The notes under the pieces: generated by a model
Databases searched by the model: none
Told to the model about the DNA's origin: nothing
Seen by the model: the letters and a program-made list of their open reading frames with translations, nothing else
Made by a program: the position numbers and the translations under genes
Shown: one piece after another, positions 32,540-45,759 of the stretch
Layout of the letters: the number at the start of each line of letters is the position of its first letter
Position numbering within the stretch: the first letter of the stretch is position 1
Assembly: GCA_963971225.1 (NCBI GenBank)
Contig: OZ020267.1
Span: forward strand, 98,189,536 to 98,253,535
Length of the DNA: 64,000 nucleotides
From: Melieria omissa
Lineage: Eukaryota; Arthropoda; Insecta; Diptera; Ulidiidae
Direction: 5' to 3'

Positions 32540-33560
32540 GTGTCGAAATAATTTTTTTTAAATTTTATTTTAATTGTCTAAAAACCCTTTGAGAACCCTT
32601 TGAAAGTAAGTCTAAATATTTCTTAAAATGTTTTCAAAAATTTTATTTTTTATTTTTTGAAAATATTTTGAAAATTTTTCTAAATTTTTGTAAATTTCTA
32701 AAGTTTCCAATTGTAATAGAAAAATTTGGAACTATTTGGGAATAATTCTATTTATATCCTAAAATGTTCTACTTTGCCTAAAGTTTTAAAAAGTCGCCTA
32801 AAAAATTTGTAATTATTTTTAAATATATTTTGTAATGTTGTAAATAATCTAAAGTTTTGAGTTCTGCCTAAAAAATTGGAAATTATTAGAAATTATTTTT
32901 TGACATTTTCGAAAGTTTCCAATTCTAATATGAAAAATATGAATTATCTTAAAATAATTCTATACATTTCCAACAGTTTTTGAATTTTTCTGGAGTTTTC
33001 ATTTCAGCCTAAAAAATTGGGAATGAGTTATTGATTAAAGATTACAATTCTAATAAAAAAGTTGGGATTTTTGAAAATAGTTCTATATATTTTCTACAAT
33101 TTTGTAATTTTCCCAAACATTTCAGTTCAATTTGGAATTATTTAAAAATTATTCTGAATTTTTATTATCTGAACAGATATTAAAATAATAACTTTTTTTA
33201 ATTATATGAAACTAATTTTAAATATTTCCTTAGATTTTGTTTATTCCTATTTTGTTTCAAAGTACTCAATTCTACCTAAAAATTAGGAATGATTTGAAAA
33301 TAATTATAAAATCACCATTTCATGAGGCACTGTCTGTGGTTTCTAATGTGCAATGAAAGTTTGCACCGCTTTCTCTTCGAAGAAATTTTGTTTTTAATTT
33401 TGTTTTTGTTTTGTTTCTACCTAAAAATTAGGAATGATTTGAAAATAATTATAAAATCACCATTTCATGAGGCACTGTCTGTGGTTTCTAATGTGCAATG
33501 AAAGTTTGCACCGCTTTCTCTTCGAAGAAATTTTGTTTTTAAATATTCGTATTTTTTAGA
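32540..33560. repeat. Degenerate array ending in an exact 127-bp duplication
   Basis: 'CTGCCTAAAAAATTGG' and variants recur through 32700-33300 with 'AATAATTCTATATATTT' and 'AAAGTTTCCAATTCTAATA' between them. At the end, 33271-33397 and 33416-33542 appear identical base for base ('TCTACCTAAAAATTAGG' to 'GAAATTTTGTTTTTAA'), separated by 18 bases. Confidence 0.7.
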
Positions 33561-33599
33561 TACTAAAAAAGTTCTTGTTGTTGTTCTTAGCTTAAGAAT

Positions 33600-36180
33600 T
33601 CTTGTGAATTTTGTTCATGTTGTGCTTTAAAAATTTCAACTTTTCTGCAATTTATGCGGCAGCATTGCTTTTGGCATTGGAATTTGTACAGCATTGCTGA
33701 TTCGTGCTTTTCGCTGTCAGCAACGAAACGAGGTAAACGAAATAAAACAAAAAATAAAAAAAATATTACGCCCACACTCAGTGCCAGGTCCCAAAAGGAC
33801 TCGCCAAAAAAAGGCTTGCCAAAAACGGCACAATCTACGCTCAGTCACCCAATCTCACTTTTGCCTCGTTCCATACTCTTCACAGCGACCGGTATACGCG
33901 TCGCTGCTGCGTTGTCTCCCCCCATCTGTGATTCCCACACCGCCTTTGCTACAACGTTGCGTATACGCCACGAGTGCCCGCCCGCCTCATGCGAACGGGA
34001 GTTGCACGACATGGGTCCTTCTGGGCACTTCTTCATTAATTTCCACGACGCTGCGAACACACACACACACAAATACATACATACACTTACTCCCCTTTTG
34101 CGCGCACTCACACCCGCACAGCTGACAACGCTCAAGCAAAAGTTTGACGTTAGACAGCGACTCGGCTTAGTGTGTCGGTACGGCACGCGGACGGGTAGCG
34201 GCGCAGCCATGTTGCTGACGCTATTGCCAGCAATGTTAGCACCGAGTGGGAGCATGGAAAAAGGGCAAAGTTTTTCTCCGTTTCTATTATAATTTTTTTT
34301 TTGCTCTTTGCTTGCTTTTTCTCATTATTACTTCCGTTCCTGTAGCACAAACAGAAACAGAAAAAACCATGAAATAAAATAAATCGAAAAGGAAACCGTT
34401 GGCTGTTTCCTTGTGCCAGCACTGATGCCGTTGTCCGTTTTCCGAGCGTACACTTTTACAAACGAAATGGGGCACTATTTGCCTTAGTCAGCGGCCGTCA
34501 GTTGCTTCTGCTACTCACAAGCGGGCAAGCTTGCCACACTTTGCTGCCAGCAGCCGGCAACGGGAACGAGAATGGCAGCGCAAGGATGCGCCGCCATTGC
34601 CACGGCTCGCCGCTGACAGGACACAAGGTAAGCGCTGCGACCAAAGGATAACAGCAAAGGGGTGCAACAGCACAGACAGCAGACGAGGCAATCGAAATGT
34701 GAGTTGCGAACGATGGATGGGTAGGGGGTAGTGGAATGGGGGCATTGAGCGGTAAGAAAAACAAGGGAGCAAAGGAAAAATACGAGAAAAATTTGCTATT
34801 TTTTGATGAAAAAGGCAAAAGAGTTGGCAGGAGTAAAGGTAAAGCGGCGTCTAGGCGAAGAAGACATTTTGATGTGGCGCGTTGAAGTGTGAGGGTGGAG
34901 AGGAGGAGGGTGCTTCTATTGCGAAGGTAAGGTGTGCGCATTCTTCTAATGAACTGCAATGGCAGCGGGGCAGAAGAAATGTGAGGGGGCGGGGACATGG
35001 CAATGGGTTGGTTGGAAATTGTAGAAAAACAATTAATGCTCAAGTCTCCCCCCAATGTTGCCGCCATCACGAGTACAGCAAATTGAAAAACAGTCGGCAT
35101 TGACGTTGGCAGCATTGACCGGGAGGGGGTGGAAGGCTATGCGGCAAAACGTTGCCGTTGTAAGCTTTGCTTAAGCTCGCTTCTTTTATTCGCTTCATTC
35201 CGTTTTCGGCAGATTGTTTGCGCCAAGAAAAATGTCTAATGAAAATGCCAGCAACTGTTGTTGTTGTTGTTGCTGCTTTATGCTTTTCGTTTTGCCTGCG
35301 CACTGCTTTTAGCTGCAGCTAAAGCATAATCATAATTATTATTGTGCTTTAGCGAACATTACAATTACGTATTTTTTCGCGGCTCTTATTGCTCCGTTCC
35401 TTCGTTTCCTGTGCTTATTAGCAGTCTGCCAGTCTGGCGCTGAATAAAAAGGGATATTGAATTTTCGCTCAAAATACTAAATGGACGCGCTGGTAATTTT
35501 AACTTTTGTCTCAGCGAACAAAAAAATATCCCTTCAGTAAACAAGCACTTTGTCAGATGCCCACTTCGCTTTGCCCCCCCAGTCGTTTCCACTTGCCATA
35601 TGCCAGGTCTTGCACCCAGCTGCCAGACTGTGCCAACATTGGCACAAACAATTTCGTGTGCCTTTTTTTATTTTGGTGCACATTGAAAGCAACGCCGCTG
35701 TCGCATGCGAAAAAGGGCGGATTGAAGAAGAAATTGTAATTTTCTTACGTTTCTAGTGCAGTTTTATCCGTTCATTCTGGCGCAAGCTACAGGGGTGCTC
35801 GAAGCTCGAGGCACAGGGGTGGCAATTAAGTGCCATTCTTATGTTTTTAATTAAAATCGTTTTTTGGTAGGTAAATGCTTTATATCCTTTTCTGGGTGTT
35901 TGCTATTTTTGTGCTTAAATATGTAATTTTGAAGTGCTTCAATTGATTAGACAGTGTGAAAGAAAAACGGTTTTGATTTTTTATACTCAATCAGTAACAT
36001 TTGAATGACAATTTTTTCTGTACCATAAATTCTACAAAATTTAGTTTTTGTAAAAAAAGTGCTTTTTATTAAGTTGGGGAAATAAGCCAAAATTATAAAT
36101 AACGAAAACCTACAATTGACAGAAAAATCTGCTCATACTTGTGGCTTAAAAATTGTATTAATGAAAATTGGGGGGTTTTG
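33600..36180. other. GC-richer stretch without recognisable gene
   Basis: Several overlapping open frames on both strands (33.65-34.3 and 34.5-35.1 kb) lack family motifs and consist of low-complexity composition. CA-rich microsatellite at ~34054-34085. I see no defensible exon. Confidence 0.35.
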
Positions 36181-36786
36181 GATTAAAATTCACTACCATT
36201 ACGAGGTCTGCTGGAACATTTTCCACTACCACTGCACTGCACATTTTTTCCACTAATTTTTTTTAGTGGTAATTTTTGCCACTGTCACTAAATAAAGATC
36301 AGTGATTAGTGGAAAAATTCAGATATCACTAAATTTATTTAGTGGTACCATAGTGCATTATGAATTTAGTGCAAAACCCCATGTCTGAAAAATTGCTGAA
36401 TTCCGTATTGTTACCGCACTCAGAATGCCACTTAACACTGCATAGCCAAGCATATTTACAGCCCAATTCTGTACACTTGATAAATTCACCATATTGACTA
36501 TTTGTCAAGTTTTTATTATTTGTCAAGAATCGGTATTCTATTCCCAAAAATAAAAGCTCTTTTCTTGATAAATTGTCAAAAGTGTGAATGCTGTTGACAA
36601 CAGTATACAAATTGAAATTTTGCCTAAATAGCGGTAAAATTCCACTAAATGGAAGAATTGTGCATGTTTACACTTTTACATGAGAGAAAATAAAAAAAAA
36701 ATTCCGTTACCTCCCACGAATTATTTTTTGTATGCAAAAAGCGCCTATTGTGAAACTATTGAAAAAAAACGCACGAACTTATTTCC

Positions 36787-36866
36787 AGCCCAGCCAGGAT
36801 TCGAACCGGGGGCGCTCGGTATGAGAAGTCAGCGCGCTACCCGCTGGGCTATCAAGGCCGGGCTTT
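36787..36866 (-). mobile_element. tRNA-derived SINE copy (e), head only
   Basis: On minus, 'GATAGCCCAGCGGGTAGCGC' (A-box side) and 'GGTTCGAATCC' (B-box, + 36797-36807) are present in tRNA-like spacing. The body and AACCT tail are absent. Confidence 0.6.
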
Positions 36867-36951
36867 TTTTGCAAAACTTACTTTACTTAAACTTGTTGTC
36901 TTATTTTTTGACAATTTGACAGGTGTCGCATATTCACCTTATGTTGAATTA

Positions 36952-38234
36952 CCAGGTATGCGCCTATGAAATAATTATTATTTATTTTTGAAAAAAACAC
37001 GTTTATTGTGAGGAAATGATTAAAATTTTATTCTTCAAAGTAATGGCCATCGCTAGCTACACATTTTTCCCATCTCTCAGGCAATTTATGGATGCCTCAC
37101 CAAAAAAATGTTTCGTCTTTTGCCTGAAACCAATCATCGATCCATTTTTTGGCTTCTGCGTGAGAATTGAAGCGCTGTTCCGTTAATGCGTGGCCCATCG
37201 ATGCGAACATGTGATAATCCGAAGGCGCCAAGTCTGGTGAGTAAGCCGCATGAGCAAGAGCTTCCCAGTTGTACGATGCAACCAATTCTTTGGTGGCTCT
37301 AGTGCGGTGTGGTGGTGCGTTGTCATCGAGGAAAATCACTTTGTGTTGCCTGGCTTCATATTCTGGGCGTTTTTGGCGTATAGCACGGTTCAAATCGGCC
37401 AATTGTTGTGGGTAACGTTCACCGTTAACCGTTTCACCAGGTTTTAGAAGGTCATACCATATGACACCACGCTGGTCCCAGAAAACACATAGCATGGCCT
37501 TCTTTCCGAAGCGATCTGGCCTTGCGGTCGATTGCGCACTTTCGCCGCGGTTAACATACGATCTTTTTCGTTTGGGATTCTTGAAATAGACCCACTTTTC
37601 ATCACCAGTTACGATTCGATGCAAAAACGACTTTCTTTTGTACCTGGCGAGCAGCATTTCACAAGTGGTTTTTCGGTTTTCTTGCTGCCTTTCAGTCAGT
37701 TCATGTGGCACCCATCTACCGACCTTTAAAATTTTTCCCATTGCTTTTAAACGTTTTCCGACGGTCCGACGGTCAACACCCAATTGTTCTGCGAGCTGTT
37801 CTTGCGTTTGGCCATCATCTTCATCGAGCAATGCTTGCAATTCGGCGTCTTCAAACTTTTTTGGTGGCCGGCCACGCTCCTCGTTTCTCACATCAAAATC
37901 ACCACTTTTAAATTTATTGAATCACTCGTTACACTGTGTGCGACCAAGAGCATGCTCGCCGTAAGCTTCCAAAAGCATTCGATGCGATTCAGAAGCGTTT
38001 TTCTTCAAATGGTAACACAAAATTAACTGTGTCCGCAAATCGTAATTTGTAGGCACGTAATCCGACATTTTCCGGAGCGTCAAACAATGCGTTGTTGGAT
38101 GAAACTTGACAAATTGTGAACTGAATATTGTTGACATATGACAGAAGAAGTAAACATGACATTTGGTACGGTTCCGAAATTTATAAATATTCGGCTATTT
38201 ACCGCTAGATGTCGTTACCGGTTTCATAGGCGCT
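36952..38234 (-). mobile_element. mariner copy 1, inactive (mauritiana/Mos1-type)
   Basis: The 3' ITR starts CCAGGTATGCGCCTATGAAA next to a TA at 36950. The opposite ITR has lost its last ~10 bases ('..TTTCATAGGCGC' then foreign sequence). The transposase frame (38065-37027) is nearly identical to copy 2 but has two nonsense changes: codon 49 TGG to TGA (+ 37919-37921) and codon 324 CGA to TGA (just before 37097). Both are single G-to-A or C-to-T substitutions. Confidence 0.9.
37027..38065 (-). pseudogene. mariner transposase pseudogene (two nonsense mutations)
   Basis: Compared with the intact 346-aa copy at 62463-63503, the reading frame is colinear with no frameshift. The stop at codon 49 truncates the N-terminal DNA-binding region, and the stop at codon 324 removes the last 23 residues. 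The catalytic aspartates in 'TGDEKWV', 'LDDNAPPH' and 'APSDYH' are unchanged, indicating recent death. Confidence 0.88.
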
Positions 38235-38690
38235 GAATGAGCTTTTTACTTTATCAATGTAGCATCAGAATACCAGCAAAGCTTTTGTTTGATAAAAATC
38301 TTGACAAAATTCCTTGATAAAAAATGTGTCAAGAATACACAGAATCAGGCTGTTAATATACTTTAAATCCAAGTTCAATTTTTAGAAGCCGGTACTGCTA
38401 AAATCGTTAAAAGTGAATACAAATTAAAAAAAAACCTTTAGTTAATATTTTTAGTTAAACTTTAGAAAACAAAAATGTTTGTGTATGGTTTTTATTTAAT
38501 TTAGCTTAAAAATGTCTAACTTCTTATTTCATAAGATCGATCTCATAGGCAACAATGGTAGTCAAAACGACAGCGGCTACAGTAAGGCACAAAGGATTTA
38601 TTTTTTGGAGGAGTTTTGTGTACAACTTTTGCGTTCAATTCCATTCGAAACCATATTTTGCAACAACAAAACCGCCCTCCCCCACCCCCC

Positions 38691-38709
38691 GGATTGATTT
38701 GATTGATTG

Positions 38710-38751
<42 letters not shown>

Positions 38752-38765
38752 CGATTGATTGATTA

Positions 38766-38801
<36 letters not shown>

Positions 38802-38802
38802 C
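38691..38802. repeat. (TTGA)n tetranucleotide microsatellite
   Basis: About 110 bases of GATT/TTGA repeats with occasional substitutions (TTTATTGA, ATCGATTG, ATTAATTG), following a short C-rich run at 38678-38692. Confidence 0.9.
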
Positions 38803-38809
38803 AATTTCG

Positions 38810-41530
38810 AAAATGTTCCATACATGGCATCATTCAACCAACAAAAATTATTTTTCGTTTCTTAATTGTACCCAAAATGAGTATTTAAATTTAAATTAGA
38901 TAGGAATATAAATTGGATAGGAATTGGAGCATTAAATGAACAGTAAGACGCTGTTGGTTTGGTGGTTAAAGTTTTTTTCCTTCTCAAACATTCTCTGGAG
39001 GTTCAATTAATTTATGTTTGTTCAGTTGGTTTTTAAGTACTAAATAAGAGATGAGACGAACAACTGTTCTTACATTTCCTTAGCGTTTGTCCAGGACATT
39101 GTCAGGAACTTTGACTTCTTGAATGACTTTTCAAAGGCCTACATCAGTGGCTTAGCTAATGAGGCAACAATTAGATTTACGAGATGAAAACTTGACTTGA
39201 AAGAATAATAATTAGCAAAAAGAGGACTTTGCTTGAAGGATTAAATCAGAAGGAAAAGAAAGTGCTCGACAATCGATCACTCAAAATTCTATCTATCTGA
39301 AAATTCAGGATTAAGAAACTCCATAACTACCTAAATTTAAAATCTCAGTGAAGAAAAGAATTAAAAACAATTCAAAATTAATCAAATAAACAATTTTTAA
39401 TATAAAAGAAGAGTACATTTAGGGACAGACGAAGAAGGCATTTTAATTTTAATGGAAAAGAAATACTGTCCTCTTTCAGTATAACATCCGATAACCAAAA
39501 TCCTTACTAGGTTGTGCATGGTTCAAAACATTAGTAGAAAGAAAATGATAAGGTCATACTTGGCTTTCCAAAGGACTCAGTTCAAACACTGATTTCAAAA
39601 AGTGGTAAATAAGGGAGCAGGTAGCAGTGAAACATTGTGGATCTTTGCTCTACTGGAACTTCAAATTGAGAAGAAGTAGATTCTGAGCTTTGCTCTTATT
39701 GAGAACATCTCAGTACCTATTTATGTCCTACTTTTTGCGAAAGTAGGACTGTAGCAGATAAAGTACTCTATTGTGTCTACATGCTCAACGAAATGGAAAA
39801 TAAATGTACGTAACTTAATTCTGGGAGTATCTCAAAAAACGAATTTAACCATAGTAATCTTTCACCTTTTGCACTGAAGACTACCACTTTTACCTCTCTC
39901 TTGCATTAGGAATTTATCTACTTTCATGCAAAATTTCTGTGAGATAATCTCATAAGAAAGACAGCTTAGCATGTTTCGTAAATTCCTATTTGTTTCGAAA
40001 CAAGAAAACGTACAAGCAGATTGGCTTTAGTAGACTTTAGACTTTGGGCAATTTATATTTGTTTACACTGTGCAACATAAAAAGTATGGTTTTCTATACT
40101 TGACTCACACTGAAGAAAGTCAATAAAACTACAAATGATTATGGTTGCTTTATTTGTTCCTGAAAAACGAAATTTCCTAACACCTTTATAACCTTTCAAC
40201 TTTCTCAGCTATTCCACTCAGTGTCCTCAATTTCTAATCGCACTCAATACGCCACAATTCAAAACAACCACAAAATGAATTCCCCCAGCCGCAAAACAGC
40301 TGTTCTTGTCACTGACAGCATTGAACAGCTGATTGCCTCCCGCCAACGGTCAGCGACCCACTTGCCAAGCGGCCCGCCCACCAGCAGTCATTCTGAAAGA
40401 CAGCTGCACGCACACAAACGTACGTGCGTGATAACCATACAACAACAACAACAACATCAAGAGCAGTAACAAAACCAACAAAACGCCACACATGTTGAAA
40501 AATCGAAAATGCAAAACGCAAAAAGAATGCAACGCATCCATTACGTAGCTACGAAAACAGCTGATTGGTCTCACACACAACAACAGCAACAACAAATGCA
40601 AAATCGTGCTTTCTTTGCAATTTGTTGTGTGTATGTTTTTTTCCTCTCCCCATACAACTTTTTAGTTGATTTTATTCTTTGCAACAACTCAGCCAAAAAA
40701 CAAGCAAACCAAATAGAAAATGCAAGGAATGACATAAAAAATTAAAAAAAAAACCAGACGCAGAAACAAATCAAAGCAAAACAACGACCACAACAACAAC
40801 AACACGCAGCAACACTTTGTTTACGTGCGCTCTCGCACAAGTCGCCGAAATATTGAATGCCGAAACGAGCGAATGCGGCGCCGTCGTGGCTTTGTTATTG
40901 TTTTCGCACTTTGGTATCGTATTAACTGTTCGTTTAACGGACAACTCGTACGAAGTGCAGACAGCGTGCAGTGGCGGCGAGTCGCAGGACGACGATGACG
41001 ACGGTTGGCGCTTTAACGGTATTCGCCACGGTTGTCGTATCGTATTGGCGCGTGTCCTGAGAGAGCGCACGCGAGCGCGACACTGTCGTCTGAGATTGTC
41101 GATGAGCGAAAGAGCAACTACAACGGCAGAGTAGCACGAGAAATATTCGTGGAGGAGGGAAAATGCCGATAGGGTGGCAGGTCAGTGGGTGGCGGGCAGA
41201 ATGATAGTCAACACGTTGTTGTTGCTGTGCACTTTTTCTACGCTTGTTCGTTGAATACTTGAGTTTGTTTTGATGGGATGCAAATAATTTAGAACAATGC
41301 GAAGGAGAAGATAGGAAAAGATGAATTAGAAGGGATTTAATCAAAAGGAAAAGGATTAGGTGGATGTAAGTTGGATTAAAGAGTAGGGAAAGGAATAACG
41401 ATGGAAATAGGGAAAGTTGTAGGAACAGGGACAGAAAGAAGGACAGGAAGTAGGACAAGGGCAAGATGAAAAATTTGGTAAAGACGAAGAAGATTGAGAC
41501 TCCGACTACGACAAAATCCACGTCTAAGAC
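38810..41530. other. Noncoding stretch
   Basis: No gene supported. Several CAACAA runs occur (40440, 40580, 40790). A GC-rich patch at 40840-41130 contains an open frame on + without recognisable motif and may be a promoter-proximal region. Confidence 0.3.
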
Positions 41531-41560
41531 TAAGACTAAGACTTTGACTATGACTGTGAC

Positions 41561-42124
41561 TATGACTATGACTATGACTATGACTATGACTATGACTATG
41601 ACTATGACTATGACTATGACTATGACTATGACTATGACTTTGACTATGACTATGACTATGACTATGACTATGACTATGACTATGACTATGACTATGACTA
41701 TGACTATGACTATGACTATGACTATGACTATGACTATGACTATGACTATGACTATGACTATGACTATGACTATGACTATGACTATGACTATGACTATGAC
41801 TATGACTATGACTATGACTATGACTATGACTATGACTATGACTATGACTATGACTATGACTATGACTATGACTATGACTATGACTATGACTATGACTATG
41901 ACTATGACTATGACTATGACTATGACTATGACTATGACTATGACTATGACTATGACTATGACTATGACTATGACTATGACTATGACTATGACTATGACTA
42001 TGACTATGACTATGACTATGACTATGACTATGACTATGACTATGACTAGGACTATGACTATGACTATGACTATGACTATGACTATGACTATGACTATGAC
42101 TATGACTATGACTATGACTATGAC
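41561..42124. repeat. (TATGAC)94 hexanucleotide microsatellite
   Basis: 564 bases of nearly perfect TATGAC repeats, 94 units, with single-base variants near 41640 (TTTGAC) and 42048 (TAGGAC). Degenerate shoulders (TAAGAC, TTTGAC) extend to ~41525 and ~42150. Because the unit is six bases and has no stop in several frames, it produces long artificial open frames: Met-Thr on +, and His-Ser and Ile-Val on -. The copy number should be treated as assembly-dependent. Confidence 0.97.
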
Positions 42125-42199
42125 TAAGATTAAGACTAAGGCCAAGATTGAGACTTAGACTAGGAATCACAGAATAAACAGTATACAGAAGGCGCATCT

Positions 42200-45100
42200 G
42201 AAATAATTTTGCGATTTCATTTCAGACGCGGGCGGGAAGTAACAAAGGTGAGGAAAATGCAAAGGGAACCGAGAGAGTAAGCGCGAATTGATGTACACGC
42301 ATAGATTCGATAGTTTTGGGCTTTATTCTCATTTCGACAACAACACGCAATGTTGTTGCTTTCCGCAGCAAGCCAGCTTGGCTTTACTCGTGCACATTGA
42401 AAGTGGTTGATTTGGCAAAGCAATCGCCAAGGCAAATTAAATAGGTAGTTGCAGCATTCTTTGATAATTAGCACAACATTGTAGCAATAGTTTTCCACTT
42501 ATTATCACTTTCTTAATGCGTCTTGGTTGTTTCAATATTTAACACATATATTTCATTGTAGCCATTTGTACTTTTTACAACTTCTATTTTACAAGCAGAC
42601 CAAAAGAACTTATAAAATCCATTGAATTTTGGTTTTTCCCGTAGTGCTACCACCTTATGTGCCTTGGCGATCGCTCAATCAATTTTTCTATGAAAACTGC
42701 CTGTCCACTTCTTGTTCTTGTTTGTCAAAAAGCAAGCGGAGAGCGAGCACGAGCCAGCACCAACATGCAAGCGGCACATCGCTTTGTTGCCCAACAACAA
42801 CAACCACAGTGTGTGGTGCGCGGTCGCAGCTTCTCAGCATACGCTCTCGCGCTCTGTGCGTTCTCATCGCCTTTACTGCTTCCCCCCGCATCCACAAACG
42901 GGTCGTACCGCTGGAACCCGCGAAGAAAATTTTCTTTACACCAGATGCGCATTCTGTATAGTGTTTGTTCTGTGCTAGGAATACAACTAACACTAAAATT
43001 AGTAGACCGAAGTTAAAGTAGAAACTCTGCCCTAAACTTTGACAGTTTCGAATTTTCTTAAGTTGTTTTTTAATTTGGTCCTTCCCTACGACTTGTTTTC
43101 AGCCACCTCTGCTTTGCTCCTTTTTCTAGATTTGGTCTAAGCAAGCAACTTTTTTAGGCTTCTGATGATGGGAGGATGAGCATCCATAGGGCATATGGGC
43201 TTTCCATAGAACTCAGCCTATTCGGATCACTGTACTTTGTCCAAAAGAAACGGTAAAAGAAGAGAAAGGGACAAGAAAGTAATGTCGTGTAAGAGGGTAG
43301 GAATCCTCGCTTCTATTCACTTCGAAATTCTTCAAATTCTTCGAAGAAATTCGAGGTGTCGTTGAAAGGTCATTCCCTTCGCCATCATTTGGCATATTCC
43401 GAATCATAACAAGATTTCAGACAAATTTCTTCGGTTACAGTGACCATCGTTGATGTACAAAGTCCACATTATTATCGGTTTTTGACCTGATTTTGTATAA
43501 ATTTCTTTGTAGTCATCTTCCACATCAAGTCGCCCCAATCAATGAAAGGACATATTTTATTTAATTCTTCCATCTGCAGTTTTCAAAAGGTTTATTTTTC
43601 CCATCAAAATCCTTTTTTGTTGAAACTTTCTCCTCCAAACATATATGCTCCTATTGCTTCACTCTGCAACTGTACAAATTCCACCCAGAGACGATCACGA
43701 GTGGCCAAAAATTGCACCTACCGGCTGCCGTTAGGCGCTTTTATTACTCACATGTTTAAAGTTGTTGTTGCTGTTGTTGTCGTTGTGCAGTGTAAACATG
43801 TAAGTAGCGGCACTTAATCACACCAACCAACCGACAACACTTCAGCATAGTTACAGTGAAGGATATCCCCGAAACCACACACATTCTCACACACTCCACG
43901 CATTGAGCAATTCGAGCGCGTGCGGACAACAAAGATGTAAACTTTAACAACTTTGTTAACAATGTTGCCCCAACCAACACTTGCGTCCTCTGCCTTCACT
44001 TCATCACGCGCCTTTTATCTTTTTGCCATTTTTTTGCACAACTTTTTTCACGAATTTTTTCTCGTTTTCTGGCAACACTGTAAATGCCGTAACTTGAATG
44101 GCCAAAACTCCAAAAAGGCAACAGAAAAAAATTTACAAAAAGTTGCATAGCGCCAAAAAACCATATAAAAGTTTGCCGAAAAAAAGCAAGCCTTAATAAA
44201 AATAACAACAACAATTGCAAAATGCGTACACTTTAAAGTCGCACATAACCTCACATTCGCATTCGACGACACTTCCTGCTGTCTGCTGGCAGCGTCTGGC
44301 TGGGTGCGCTCGCTTCGCATAATTTCTCATTTTACTTCCTTTGTCATTGCCAGCGTTTTCTTTGTGTTATTTTGTTTGTTTGCTGTTGTTGTTGTGGTGG
44401 TAACTTTTGCAGCATCGCTCGCTCCCTTGACGGCACTTTTGCACTGACTGTAGCGCTCGCTTGTGTTTGTGTGTGTGTGCGTCATTCATCAACGATGTCT
44501 GGCCTTCGCGGCCTCATCTTCCGCCCCACTCCGACCGTTGATTTGTTCGTACGTCCTGACCGTCGGCCATGTTTGTTTGTTTATTTGCATTTCCGCTCAA
44601 TGACTCAAAATCGTTTACAGCAACGACGGCAGCGACGACGACGACAGCGGCTGCAGCGCCCAAGTTGACGGCTACGTTTGCAAAGCAACAACAAATTAAA
44701 AAATAAAAGCAAAACAACTACAACAACAGTTAGCTGAAAATAACGACAACATCGCGTCGGCTGCATCTCGACAACAGCAGCTGGCCGCAACAGGTTGTTG
44801 GCGCTTTCTGTTGTTGTTGTCGTAGTGTTTTGTTTGCCACTTCTTCTTTCAATTCTTAATTCACCTTGTTTTGTTTTATTGTTGTTGTTGTGTTGTTTAT
44901 TTGTCATTTATGCGATTGTTTTGTACTCGGTTTTGTTGTAAATTATTCTGTCGCTTTATTGTTCTGTTTTGCATCTGTTGTTGTTGTTGTTTGGCATGCC
45001 AAAAACAACAAAACAGCAACAACTATATACGTACATTAACCGGTTAGTCATCGTCAAGAACTCGTTTCGTTTCGCTTCGCCTCGTTCGCCGTCGTCGTTG

Positions 45101-45740
45101 TCGCCATCGCCATCGTCATCGCTATCGCTGCCGTCGTTCGCAGTCGTCGCTTTCGCCGGCTTCGTTCACTTTGTCCGTTATCCTTCCTATTTTTTGTTAT
45201 TATTATTATTATTTTTTATTTGCAGTGTCGCCAGACTCCGTCGCGTTATTGCCTCCTCTCGCTTCTGCTGCGTTTTTGTTTTAGTTTCTTTCTTTTGCTT
45301 GCGTGCTTTGTGTCATTCTTCTTTTTTGCGTCGCGCAAGGACGTTAATTGTTTAACTTTTATTTTCGAAATGTTATGTGTGTGTGTGTGTGCGTTTTTTG
45401 CCCTTCGGCCCGCGCTGCTTTCTTGCGCTGCGTTTCGTTTTTTAGCTTCCGAATTTTTATGCTCTTCGTTTGTTTTTATGATTTTTTCCAGTGAGTGTAT
45501 TTTCGTTTTTGTAGCCGTTTCGAGTTTTTGATTGAATTATGGTGGTTGGGCGGCGAGCGGAGGGGGTAAGTGTGAGAGTGTATGGCAAGGTATTTAATGT
45601 GTTTTTTAAGCTGTTGTTTTTTTGTTGTTGTTGTCGATTTTATAGGTTATAGGTTTTGTTGCCACATTCCTTCGCCTTGCAATTTGATGTTTTAAGTGGC
45701 GTTTAATTGAGGTGAATTGTTTATCAGCTGATGGGGCGTA
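42200..45740. other. CAA/GTT-rich noncoding stretch
   Basis: No exon could be supported. Many short GTT/CAA runs (43760, 44380, 44810, 44880, 44980) and small TG runs (44465, 45376) occur, typical of dipteran intronic or UTR DNA. Open frames here are composition-driven. Confidence 0.35.
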
Positions 45741-45759
45741 AAGTGGTGGAAGGAGGAGA

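Larger units (their letters stand above)
36458..38352. mobile_element. Old TIR element hosting a SINE and a mariner
   Basis: 'ACAGCCCAATTCTGT' at ~36458 faces 'ACAGAATCAGGCTGT' ending ~38352. Similarity continues inward: 'TCAAGAATCGGTATTCTATT..AAAAGCTC' on the left against the reverse complement of 'GAGCTTTTTAC..ATCAGAATACCAG..CTTGACAAAATTCC' on the right, giving ~100-base imperfect TIRs. No convincing target duplication and no coding capacity. The mariner (36952-38234) and a SINE head (36787-36866) lie inside it. Confidence 0.5.

Noticed and set aside
33654..34292. 212-codon open frame on + and overlapping frames on -
   Set aside because: Several overlapping long frames on both strands in a GC-richer patch imply composition effects; no family pattern seen.
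34498..35115. 205-codon open frame on -
   Set aside because: Ser/Leu/Pro-rich from purine/pyrimidine skew, without motif or splice evidence.
37250..38026. Open frames antisense to the mariner transposase (also at 62505-63542)
   Set aside because: Identical shadows appear in both mariner copies because the sense gene is conserved.
41376..42197. Very long His-Ser, Ile-Val and Met-Thr open frames
   Set aside because: Direct by-products of the TATGAC microsatellite.
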